43,021 bases of DNA, taken from Actinomycetota bacterium (GTDB lineage Bacteria; Actinomycetota; UBA4738; HRBIN12). Every line of letters begins with the position of its first letter. The first letter of the stretch is position 1. Positions 16,749 through 23,770 of the stretch are shown piece after piece. Under the pieces are notes generated by a model that did not search any database, was not told the origin of the DNA, and saw only the letters and a list, made by a program, of their open reading frames with translations. The stretch covers positions 1 to 43,021 of the forward strand of contig DASSCU010000048.1 in assembly GCA_035697485.1 (NCBI GenBank), in the 5' to 3' direction. The translations under genes and the position numbers were made by a program.

Positions 16749-17177
16749 TCAGCGGGCCAGCGACCGGTCGACGCGGCGGATCATGCGGGCGAGGCTCTCG
16801 AGCAGCGTGATCGCGACCTCGGGATCCTGTTCGAGCTCCTTCAGGAAGTTCTTCCGCGTGATCATCAGCAGCGTCATCGGGGTTTCGGCCACGACCGTTG
16901 CGGTGCGCTCGCCGCCGTCGAGCAGCGAGATCTCGCCGAAATGATCGCCTGGCAACACGCGGTGCACGGTCCTGCCCTTGACCATGACCTTCGCCTCGCC
17001 GGAGAGCGCGACGTAGAAGCTGTCGCCAGGATCGCCTTCCTTCACGACCTTGGCCCCCTGCATGAAGTTGGCCATCTCGGCGAGCGAGGCGAGCTTCTTC
17101 AGGTGGCGCTTCGACAGCCCCTCGAACAGCGGGACGGCCGCGAGCACGGGCTCGAGCTTCGGCTTCGGCTTGGCCAC
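16749..17177 (-). CDS. Cyclic-nucleotide-binding-domain protein, stand-alone
   Basis: The 142-residue protein is almost only a cNMP-binding beta-barrel: PLFEGLSKRHLKKLAS, then VVKEGDPGDSFYVALSGEAKV, the phosphate-binding-cassette region GDHFGEISLLDGGERTATVVA, and a closing helix. It has no helix-turn-helix, channel or enzyme domain, so it probably acts by binding a partner. The cassette has the Gly-Glu and the Arg-Thr-Ala expected of cyclic-nucleotide binders. The GTG start at 17177 has AAGGAGGA 6 nt upstream. It is divergent from a Crp/Fnr-type regulator with a related fold and probably co-transcribed with the unknown gene at 16331. Confidence 0.88.
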   Translation of the reverse strand: MAKPKPKLEPVLAAVPLFEGLSKRHLKKLASLAEMANFMQGAKVVKEGDPGDSFYVALSGEAKVMVKGRTVHRVLPGDHFGEISLLDGGERTATVVAETPMTLLMITRKNFLKELEQDPEVAITLLESLARMIRRVDRSLAR

Positions 17178-17239
17178 GAGGGTTCCTCCTTGAGCTCATC
17201 GTCGGCGGGCTCGCGGCAAGCCTAGCCCTTCGGGGGGGT

Positions 17240-17251
17240 GCGATGCATCGC
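17240..17251. promoter_or_regulatory. 12-bp perfect palindrome between the two cNMP-fold genes
   Basis: GCGATGCATCGC is a perfect palindrome in the 169-bp divergent region between 17177 and 17347. It might be an operator; the sequence alone does not show what binds. Confidence 0.35.
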
Positions 17252-17268
17252 CCGGTCCCCCGCATGCG

Positions 17269-17302
17269 CACCTCTGTCGATGTCGGAGGTGGCGGGTAGG
17301 GT
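17269..17302 (+). promoter_or_regulatory. Promoter and inverted-repeat operator of the Crp/Fnr-type gene
   Basis: CACCTC (17269-17274) and GAGGTG (17286-17291) form an inverted repeat with an 11-nt spacer. TAGGGT (17297-17302) is a -10 box and TGTCGA (17275-17280) a -35-like box 16 bp before it, so the repeat covers the -35 region. Repression by the downstream Crp-type protein or another dimer is an inference. Confidence 0.45.
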
Positions 17303-17346
17303 CCTGCTCCCCGAAGTCGCGCTCCTCCCCCGAAGGAGCCGTGCCG

Positions 17347-17982
17347 ATGGTCGCCCGAGAGCAGCGAGGGCTGCATCCGCGTCCCCTCGAGATCGCCGTG
17401 CGCGCCGGAAGCGTGGTCGTCCGGCAGGGCGAGCCAAGCCCGCCGATGCGGGTCGTCACGCACGGTGCGTTCGTCGTCGAGGTGCTCCGGCTCGACGGGC
17501 GCCGGCTGGTACTCGACGTGCTCGGACCCGGCGACGGGGTCGGGGGCCCCGGTGACGGCGCCGGCTCCGACGGAGAGGAGCGTCTCGCCCAGGCGACGGT
17601 GCGTGCCCTGAAGCCCGGCCGGCTGCGCGAGATCTCGCCCGGCGAGGCGGTGCCGCTGCTGGTCCGGCGGGCCGAGCGAACGGCGCGACTCGCGGCCGAT
17701 CTGGCGTGGTTCGACGTGCCGACCAGGCTCGCCGCGCGGCTGCAGGTGCTCGCCGGGCGGTTCGGGCATCCCGTGGCCGGCGGGGTCGCGATCGGGCTGC
17801 GTCTCACCCATGAGGATCTCGCCGACCTGTGCGGCACGACTCGTGAATCGGTGACCCGAGCGATGCGTGTGCTGGCTCGCGAAGGCCGGCTCGAGGTACC
17901 GACGCGGGGACGCATCGTGCTGCGTCACCGGCTGTCGGCCGTGCCCTCCTGCAACAGGATCAGGCTGCACGTGCCGCAGTAG
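17347..17982 (+). CDS. Crp/Fnr-family transcriptional regulator
   Basis: The 211-residue protein has an N-terminal barrel-like sensor domain (about 10-90; VVVRQGEPSPPMRVVTHG, LDVLGPGDGVG), a dimerisation helix (about 110-135) and a C-terminal winged helix with the Crp-type recognition region THEDLADLCGTTRESVTRAM. The barrel has no recognisable cAMP cassette and no cysteine set for an iron-sulphur cluster, so the signal is unclear. GAAGGAG stands 8 nt before the ATG at 17347; the GTG at 17341 is too close to it. The last 58 nt overlap the 3' end of the convergent metallo-beta-lactamase-fold gene, an unusually long overlap in which both frames look real. Autoregulation through the inverted repeat just upstream is likely but unproved. 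Confidence 0.88.
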   Translation: MVAREQRGLHPRPLEIAVRAGSVVVRQGEPSPPMRVVTHGAFVVEVLRLDGRRLVLDVLGPGDGVGGPGDGAGSDGEERLAQATVRALKPGRLREISPGEAVPLLVRRAERTARLAADLAWFDVPTRLAARLQVLAGRFGHPVAGGVAIGLRLTHEDLADLCGTTRESVTRAMRVLAREGRLEVPTRGRIVLRHRLSAVPSCNRIRLHVPQ

Positions 17983-18806
17983 CGCGCCCGGCCCTTCACC
18001 GGCTTGCCGCACCGCTCGCACGAGCGAGGAGCGACCGCCTCCCAAGAAGCGTCGTCGCCGCGCCCCATCTGCGCTGCCCGGCCCTCCATGGAGAGCTTCA
18101 ACAGGTGTGCGAGCACCGAGCGGGCGGCGAGCTCGTGCACCTCGGGGGGGTACGCGGCGTAGATCTCGCCCACGATGTCGGTGACCGTGCGGGGTCCGTG
18201 CGAGATCGCCTCGACGACCTGCTCCTCGCGCTCCGCGCGGTGATCGAGGTACTCCTGCAACTTGGCCGCGGCGCCGAGGACGACGGGACCGTGGCCCGGG
18301 TAGATCGTGCGCGGAGCGAGCTCCTGCATGCGGGCGAGCGACCGAAGGTACTGGGCCAGGTCGCCGTCGGGCGGGTCGATGAAGCTCGTGCCGCGACCGA
18401 GTACCGCGTCGCCCGTGAACAGGGCGCCCTCCGAGGGAACGTAGAACGCCATGTGGTCGCTGGTATGCCCGGGCGTGTGCACCGCGGTGAGCGTCACGGC
18501 TCCCGCCCGCAGTTGCTGCCCATCGCGCAGGTGCTCGGCGCCGGTGAGCCGGAACGCATAGAGCGGCGCGTCCACGCGGGCGGCGAACGATACGGCTCCA
18601 GGCGCGTGGTCGGGGTGATCGTGGGTGACGAGCACCGCGCTCACATCTCCGCCCGCGGCGAGTGCAACCTCGTCGAGGTGAGCAGGGTCGTCCGGTCCTG
18701 GGTCGATCACGACGACCGAGTGGGCCTCGCCCACGACCCACGTGTTCGTCCCGTCGAGCGTGTAGGCGCTCGGGTTCGGAGCCAGCACCCGCACGATCGG
18801 CAACAT
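17925..18806 (-). CDS. Metallo-beta-lactamase-fold hydrolase with C-terminal zinc ribbon
   Basis: The 293-residue protein has the metal-binding motif THDHPDH (residues 61-67), later GHTSDHMAF, the bridging Asp in FTGDAVLG, and YPGHGP, so both metal sites are present. A winged-helix-like segment follows (about 205-250), as in the LACTB2 group of nucleases and hydrolases. The C-terminus adds a zinc ribbon, CERC and CGTC spaced by ten residues (about 265-283), which would suit binding of nucleic acid or protein. It lies 4 nt after the NUDIX gene and is co-transcribed with it. The exact substrate is not known; RNA endonuclease or thioester hydrolase activity are both possible for this group. Its final 58 nt overlap the Crp-type gene. 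Confidence 0.85.
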   Translation of the reverse strand: MLPIVRVLAPNPSAYTLDGTNTWVVGEAHSVVVIDPGPDDPAHLDEVALAAGGDVSAVLVTHDHPDHAPGAVSFAARVDAPLYAFRLTGAEHLRDGQQLRAGAVTLTAVHTPGHTSDHMAFYVPSEGALFTGDAVLGRGTSFIDPPDGDLAQYLRSLARMQELAPRTIYPGHGPVVLGAAAKLQEYLDHRAEREEQVVEAISHGPRTVTDIVGEIYAAYPPEVHELAARSVLAHLLKLSMEGRAAQMGRGDDASWEAVAPRSCERCGKPVKGRARYCGTCSLILLQEGTADSR

Positions 18807-18810
18807 CGGC

Positions 18811-19455
18811 TCAGTCCTCCCAGAAGACCGACCGCGGCAGCCGCACGACCTCGTCGTCGTCGGGCTCGCGCGTCTCGAAGGTGAGCGTCACGATCGCCTC
18901 GGTGCTCCCGCAGGCGGCGAGCTCGAGCATCGTGGCGTAGGTCGGCCAGTACAGCTTGCGGGCGCCGGCCTGCCACTCGCCGAGCAACGCCCGAGGCGAG
19001 GCCCACCAGGCGTGGGCGGCTTCCCCACCGTCGGGTGCCGGCTCGAGATCCCTCGGCGCGGCGATCGTGAAATAGCGGGCGTCGAACCGCACGGGCACCT
19101 CGTCGGGAGCGACCCACCGCGCGAGCTCGTGCAGCTGGGCCGCGATCGGCGGCGAAGCGTGCACCGGATCGAGCGAGTCCGGGTCGCTGGCATCGACCAG
19201 CCCACCGCGGGTGAGGGCGAGGCCTGCCTCCTCGACGAGCTCGCGCACGGCGGCGGCCCGCGCCGCTTCGCCCTCGTCGTCGAACCAGCGAGCCGCCAGC
19301 ACGGCGTCGTCGGCGTCGACCGCTCCTCCCGGGAACACGACGTACCCGGGCAGGAAGCGGCTGTCGGCCCCCCGCTCGAGGACGAGCACCTCGGGCTCGT
19401 CGTCGCCCTCGCGCACGGCGACCACCGACGCGGCGTGTCGGATCTGCTCGCTCAT
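18811..19455 (-). CDS. NUDIX hydrolase
   Basis: The 214-residue protein has the Nudix box spread over FPGGAVDADD and AAAVRELVEEAGLAL, with the REx2EExG core intact and a longer insert between the glycines and the core than in the minimal box. The N-terminus (ASVVAVREGDDEPEVLVLERG) and the PGYVVFPGG turn fit the family. Nudix enzymes hydrolyse nucleoside diphosphates linked to another group; relatives of this size with an acidic insert include CoA- and NAD-type pyrophosphatases, but no specificity motif is certain here. The ATG at 19455 is preceded by GGGAGGA about 10 nt upstream. It is the first gene of a two-gene unit with the metallo-beta-lactamase-fold hydrolase and is divergent from the MidA-type gene, 34 bp away. 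Confidence 0.9.
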   Translation of the reverse strand: MSEQIRHAASVVAVREGDDEPEVLVLERGADSRFLPGYVVFPGGAVDADDAVLAARWFDDEGEAARAAAVRELVEEAGLALTRGGLVDASDPDSLDPVHASPPIAAQLHELARWVAPDEVPVRFDARYFTIAAPRDLEPAPDGGEAAHAWWASPRALLGEWQAGARKLYWPTYATMLELAACGSTEAIVTLTFETREPDDDEVVRLPRSVFWED

Positions 19456-19475
19456 CGAGCGTTCATCCTCCCAGG

Positions 19476-19481
19476 TACCCT
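19476..19481 (+). promoter_or_regulatory. Leaderless -10 box of the MidA-type methyltransferase gene
   Basis: TACCCT ends 8 nt before the ATG at 19490, inside a 34-bp region between divergent starts. Confidence 0.5.
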
Positions 19482-19489
19482 GCCGCTCG

Positions 19490-20575
19490 ATGGACGCCGA
19501 GGGCCCGGGCGTGGTCGCCCGCACGATCGTGGACGAGATCCGCCGACTCGGGCCGATGCGCTTCGACCGGTTCATGGAGCTCGCCCTGTACTCGCCGGGC
19601 GGCTACTACGACGAGCCACCGGTCGGTGCAGGACCGACGGGCGACTTCGTGACGAGCCCTCACGTGCACCCGATCTTCGCGCAGCTGCTCGCCGAGGCGA
19701 TCCGCGACCTGCACGAGGCGATGGGCCGTCCCGACGGGTTCGAGCTGATCGAGGCAGGGGCCGGCGACGGCACGCTGCTTCGAGCTCTGCTCCCAGAGCT
19801 CGCCGATCTCGATACGAGGGTCACCGCGGTCGAACGCAGCGCCGGGGCTCGAACGGCGCTGGCGACGATCGACGGGGTGACGGTCCGCGACGCGATGCCC
19901 GCCGCGAGCGCACCGGCGATGATCATCGCGCACGAGCTGCTGGACAACCTGCCGTTCCGGAGGTTCCGGCTGGCCGACGAGGGCTCGCACGAGGCCTTCG
20001 TCGGCCTCGACGGCGACCGGCTCGTCGAGGTGCTGCGGCCGGTCACCGACCTCGAGGCGACCGACGTCGAGACCATCGTGCCGACTGGCGCGGCGACGTT
20101 CGTGACGGCGGCGCTCGAGGGGTCGGCGCCCCGCGTCATGCTCGCGATCGACTACGGCTCCGACCGTGGTTCCGGTGGCCCGGCCCACGGGTACGCCTCG
20201 CACCGGGTCGTCGAGGACCTGTTCGCCGCGCCCGGCACGACCGACATCACCGCGGGCGTGGACTTCGGGTTCCTGGCGGAGACGGCGACGGCGCAGGGAC
20301 TGCGGGCCTTCCCGACCGTCTCGCAGCACGACGCCCTGATCGCGCTCGGCTTCGAGGACTGGCTGCACACCGAGCTCGAGCGCCAGCAGGACCTGCTCGA
20401 CTCCGGACGCGGCGCCGACGCGGTGCGCACGTGGGGTGGCCGAAGCCGGGCGACGATGCTGGCCGACCCCGCCGGGCTCGGGCGTTTCCGATGGTTCGTG
20501 GTGGCCACCCCCGACGTCGCCGAACCGGCGTTCCTGCGTGCGGCTCGTGAGCACCGTTCAGCCGCCGAGGCGTGA
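19490..20575 (+). CDS. MidA/NDUFAF7-type SAM-dependent methyltransferase
   Basis: The 361-residue protein shows the family N-terminus (IRRLGPMRFDRFMELALYSP, GGYY, TGDFVTSPHVHPIFAQLLA), a SAM-binding EAGAGDGTLL motif (about 88-97), AHELLDNLPFRR with the family Glu-Leu-Leu-Asp-Asn, and ITAGVDFGFL. In mitochondria the homologue NDUFAF7 dimethylates an arginine of the complex I 49-kDa subunit; that subunit's bacterial counterpart, NuoD, is encoded 7 kb away in this window. Whether the bacterial enzyme has the same substrate is unknown. The start is the ATG at 19490, placed by its -10 box; longer in-frame starts overlap the divergent NUDIX gene. Its 3' end overlaps the convergent permease gene by 18 nt. 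Confidence 0.9.
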   Translation: MDAEGPGVVARTIVDEIRRLGPMRFDRFMELALYSPGGYYDEPPVGAGPTGDFVTSPHVHPIFAQLLAEAIRDLHEAMGRPDGFELIEAGAGDGTLLRALLPELADLDTRVTAVERSAGARTALATIDGVTVRDAMPAASAPAMIIAHELLDNLPFRRFRLADEGSHEAFVGLDGDRLVEVLRPVTDLEATDVETIVPTGAATFVTAALEGSAPRVMLAIDYGSDRGSGGPAHGYASHRVVEDLFAAPGTTDITAGVDFGFLAETATAQGLRAFPTVSQHDALIALGFEDWLHTELERQQDLLDSGRGADAVRTWGGRSRATMLADPAGLGRFRWFVVATPDVAEPAFLRAAREHRSAAEA

Positions 20576-21466
20576 CCCCGCCCAGAGCCCCCCTCGGCGA
20601 ACGCGATCGAACGCGCGGTACTGCAGCCACACGATCGAGGCGGTCAGGACGAACATGAACACCGTCGCGGCCGAGGCGTACCCGTAACGCAGGTACTCGA
20701 ACGCGTTGCGGTACACGAACAGCGGCAAGTACGTGGTGCCGTAGGGAGGCGGTCCGCCCTCGGTCACGATCAACGCCGGCACGAACGTCGCCTGGAAGCT
20801 CATGATCGTGTCGCGGGTGGCCATCAGCAGCAGGGCCGGCGTCATCAGCGGCAGCGTCACTCGGGCGAAGCGCGCAAACGGACCCGCTCCGCTCGCCGAG
20901 GCCATGTCGTAGAGCTCCCCCGGCAGGGCGCGTCGCGCGGCGAGCGCGATCAGGAAGCCTTCCCCGATCAGGAACAACCCCATGATGACTACCCCCCACC
21001 GAGCCGACGCCGGTATCGAGAGCCACGACGGGGTCGGCAACCCGAGCGCGCCGAGCAGCAGGTTGAGCGGGCCGTACAGCGGGTTGAGGATCCAGAGCCA
21101 GAGCAGCGCGTACGCGACGTCGGGGATCACCGTGGGGAAGAACACGCCCGCGCGCTCGGCGTCGACCCCGCGCATCCGACGGTGCATCAGCAGCCCGAGG
21201 CCGAGCGCGATCGCCACGCGCAGCGGCACGGCGATCGCGGCGTACGTGAGCGAGTTGCGCAGCGACGCCTTGAACGCAACGTCGCCGACGAGCTCGCGGA
21301 AGTTGTCGAGTCCGATGAAGCGGGCCGGCTGCAGCAGATCCCACTCGAACACTGACATCACGAGCGTCACGAGGGCCGGCGCCGCCACGAGCACGACGAC
21401 CCCGATCAAGAACGGCGAGGCCATGAGCCACAGGCCCAGCCGCTCCCGGTCGACCCGCACCGCCAC
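20558..21466 (-). CDS. Sugar ABC transporter permease (MalF-like)
   Basis: The 302-residue protein has six hydrophobic segments and the binding-protein-dependent permease signature near residues 175-210 (AARRALPGELYDMASASGAG, then VTLPLMTPALL), which contacts the ATPase. It belongs to the MalF/UgpA branch of carbohydrate importers, the first of the paired permeases. It is the last gene of a minus-strand operon: permease, binding protein, permease, with a 3-nt gap after the binding protein. No ATPase is in the operon, so it must share a MsmK/MalK-type ATPase made elsewhere. Substrate cannot be told from the sequence. Confidence 0.92.
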   Translation of the reverse strand: MAVRVDRERLGLWLMASPFLIGVVVLVAAPALVTLVMSVFEWDLLQPARFIGLDNFRELVGDVAFKASLRNSLTYAAIAVPLRVAIALGLGLLMHRRMRGVDAERAGVFFPTVIPDVAYALLWLWILNPLYGPLNLLLGALGLPTPSWLSIPASARWGVVIMGLFLIGEGFLIALAARRALPGELYDMASASGAGPFARFARVTLPLMTPALLLMATRDTIMSFQATFVPALIVTEGGPPPYGTTYLPLFVYRNAFEYLRYGYASAATVFMFVLTASIVWLQYRAFDRVRRGGLWAGSRLGG

Positions 21467-21469
21467 GCG

Positions 21470-22780
21470 TCAGCCGCCCGAGTTCGCCCGCTCGAACAGC
21501 GGCTTCGTCCGGTCGAGGATCGAGACCACGAGCTCGCCGGCCTCACCGCGACCGGTCGGCTCGTAGTAGGCCTCCTCCAGCAGCGCGTTCACGACGTCCT
21601 CGATCTCGGGCCAGGTCGCGATGTGGGGAACCGCCTGGATAGAGGGGATATTGTCGAGGAACACCTGCGAGCTCGCCGGCGGCACGCTCGGGTCGAGGAA
21701 CGCGTCCGACTCGGCCACCGAGCGCAGCGAGGGCACGGTGCGGCCGGTCTCCGTCGCGATCTCCTGGCCCTGCGGGCCGAGCGCGAACTCCAGGAACTCC
21801 CACGCCTGGTCCTTGCGTTCGCCCGCCGCGGTCATGCAGTACGCGTCGGAGTGCAGCACCGTCGCCGGCTGCTCGTGCACGGGCAGCTGGGCGACGTCCC
21901 ATTCGAAGTCGGTGATCGTGCGGAACGAGGGCACGACCTTGCGGGACTCCATCATCATCGCGAGCGACCCGTCGAGGAACCTCGTCTCGAAGTCCGCCGA
22001 CTCGGCCTCCTCGTCGGTGGGGGTGACGCCGTGCACCCCCCGCAGATCGAGGAACGCCTGGATCGGACGGATCGCGTCGAGGCTGCCGATCGTGAACCGG
22101 GTCGGCCGGTCGGGATCGTCGACGATGTCGCCTCCGTTCGACCAGACGAACGGGGCCACCCTGATGATCTCCACGTCGGTGCCGAGGCCGTACACGTCGA
22201 TCGCACCGTCACCGTCCGTGTCCTGGGTGAGCGCCGTCGCGGTCGTCACCATGTCGTTCCACTTCCAGCCCTGGGCGGGAGGCGGGTCGATACCGGCGGC
22301 CTCGAACAGGTCGCGGTTGTAGTAGAGGACCAGGCTCGACACGTTCTGAGGCATGCACGTCTGCACGCCGTCGTCCTGGAAGGCGGTCATCGCCTCGGGA
22401 TAGAACGCATCGGCCGACAGGGCATCGGAGGCGTCGAGGTACGGCTCGACCGGCTCGAGCGCCCCTTTCGACTCGAACTGCCCCAGGTAGCGGTAGTTCA
22501 TGAGGAAGACGTCGGGCGGCTCACCGCCCGCGAGCGACGTCGACAAGCGCGCGATCAGATCGTCGCGTTCGGCGATCGTGACGAGGTCGACGTCGATCGC
22601 ATCCTGGGACATCTCGAACGCCGCGGCGACGTCGACGAACGCCTGGGTCTCCCCGGGGTCGCCCGACACCCAGACCGATACGGTCGTCGGTTCGCCAGGC
22701 TGGGGAGATGCGTCCTCGCTCGTGCACGCGGCGAGCACGAGCCCGACGACGAGGAGCGCGCCGAGCGATCGGATCCTCAC
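21470..22780 (-). CDS. Sugar-binding lipoprotein of ABC importer
   Basis: The 436-residue protein is exported and lipid-anchored: the GTG start is followed by a short basic stretch, a hydrophobic core and the lipobox LAAC (Cys at about residue 19). The mature part has the family 1 solute-binding fold with segments VSVWVSGDPGE, PPDVFLMNYRYLGQF, LYYNRDLFEAAGIDPP and a DTDGDGAIDVYG loop typical of sugar-binding proteins. The GTG overlaps the stop of the upstream permease gene (GTGA), and the second permease follows by 3 nt. The reading frame stays open far upstream, but that part is the antisense of the divergent propeller gene. It delivers an unknown oligosaccharide to the two permeases. Confidence 0.92.
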   Translation of the reverse strand: MRIRSLGALLVVGLVLAACTSEDASPQPGEPTTVSVWVSGDPGETQAFVDVAAAFEMSQDAIDVDLVTIAERDDLIARLSTSLAGGEPPDVFLMNYRYLGQFESKGALEPVEPYLDASDALSADAFYPEAMTAFQDDGVQTCMPQNVSSLVLYYNRDLFEAAGIDPPPAQGWKWNDMVTTATALTQDTDGDGAIDVYGLGTDVEIIRVAPFVWSNGGDIVDDPDRPTRFTIGSLDAIRPIQAFLDLRGVHGVTPTDEEAESADFETRFLDGSLAMMMESRKVVPSFRTITDFEWDVAQLPVHEQPATVLHSDAYCMTAAGERKDQAWEFLEFALGPQGQEIATETGRTVPSLRSVAESDAFLDPSVPPASSQVFLDNIPSIQAVPHIATWPEIEDVVNALLEEAYYEPTGRGEAGELVVSILDRTKPLFERANSGG

Positions 22781-23652
22781 GTGACGGTCTCCGTCCTCGG
22801 ATCGGTGAACAGCCGACGCTGCACGAACAGGAACGAGGCCAGCACCGGCAGGCAGGCCAGCACCGACGCGGCGAGCATCAGCGGCTGCTCGGTCACCGGC
22901 ACGATCGCGAGCGACCGCATGCCGAGCGGCACCGTGAACCAGCGCCCGTCGTAGAGATAGATCAACGGGTCGAGGAAGTTCCCCCACGAGATCACGAACG
23001 ACAGCGACGCGACCGCCGCGGTCGTGCCCCGCTGAAGCGGCATCGCGACCCGCCACCAGGTGGCGACCGGCGAGAGGCCGCGCTCGAGCGCGAGATCGAA
23101 CAGGTCCCCGCTCAGGCGCGAAGTGGTCCATGCGTACAGCAGCACGAACAGGGGCGACATGCCGAGCAGGGCCGGAGCCATCAGCGGGATCGGCGTATCG
23201 GTGAGCCCGAGCCATCGGAAGACGCTCACCCGACCAACGAGCAGCGACGTGGCGGGGATCATCAGGACCCCGACGCACAGGCCGATCAGGAAGACACGCG
23301 ATCGACGCGGAAGCCGCGCGATCGCGAAGCCGGCCCACGAGGCCACGACGACCGAGAGTGGCACGGCGATCGCAGCCACGAGCAGCGAGTTCGCCGTGTA
23401 GCGCGCGAACGGCACCACCTCGAAGACCTCGGCGTAGTTCCCCCACGCGGGCGAGGTCGGGAACCACTGCACCGACTGCGGCGGCGCCTCGCCGAGCGGC
23501 CGCAGCGAGGCCACGATCATCAGCCACAGGGGCACGAGGAACAATGCCGTCACGGGCACGACGATCAGCTGCCGTGCGAGGCGGCCGCGACGCTGGAACG
23601 CCGGCTCGGGGCGACGCACGTTCGCGGGTCGGGTCGTGGGGGTCGCGGCCAT
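22777..23652 (-). CDS. Sugar ABC transporter permease (MalG-like)
   Basis: The 291-residue protein has six hydrophobic segments, the first at about residues 28-48, and a permease coupling loop around LALERGLSPVATWWRVAMPL. It is the MalG/UgpE-type partner of the permease at 20558. The start at 23652 is placed by a -10 box 8 nt upstream and by the family length; the longer in-frame extension runs through the divergent gene. It is the first gene of the three-gene operon and its stop overlaps the start of the binding-protein gene, so the two are coupled. Confidence 0.9.
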   Translation of the reverse strand: MAATPTTRPANVRRPEPAFQRRGRLARQLIVVPVTALFLVPLWLMIVASLRPLGEAPPQSVQWFPTSPAWGNYAEVFEVVPFARYTANSLLVAAIAVPLSVVVASWAGFAIARLPRRSRVFLIGLCVGVLMIPATSLLVGRVSVFRWLGLTDTPIPLMAPALLGMSPLFVLLYAWTTSRLSGDLFDLALERGLSPVATWWRVAMPLQRGTTAAVASLSFVISWGNFLDPLIYLYDGRWFTVPLGMRSLAIVPVTEQPLMLAASVLACLPVLASFLFVQRRLFTDPRTETVT

Positions 23653-23658
23653 GGCTCG

Positions 23659-23674
23659 CGAGCCTAACGGCTCG
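23659..23674 (-). promoter_or_regulatory. Promoter -10 with overlapping palindrome for the sugar ABC operon
   Basis: On the minus strand TAGGCT (23661-23666) ends 8 nt before the permease ATG. CGAGCC (23659-23664) and GGCTCG (23669-23674) form an inverted repeat with a 4-nt spacer that covers this -10 box, a position suited to a repressor. No regulator gene is next to it. Confidence 0.45.
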
Positions 23675-23726
23675 ACGTCGCCGCATGTCCGCCCCTCGAC
23701 GGTGGCGCTCCGCGCGGGTGTCGGTG

Positions 23727-23732
23727 TAGCGT
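23727..23732 (+). promoter_or_regulatory. Probable -10 box of the Asp-box propeller gene
   Basis: TAGCGT lies 38 nt before the ATG at 23771; the gene also has GGGAGGA as a ribosome-binding site, so this is a leadered transcript. Confidence 0.4.
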
Positions 23733-23770
23733 CCGCCCAACGGCCCGGTCGAGCGGGAGGATGCGCAGAG

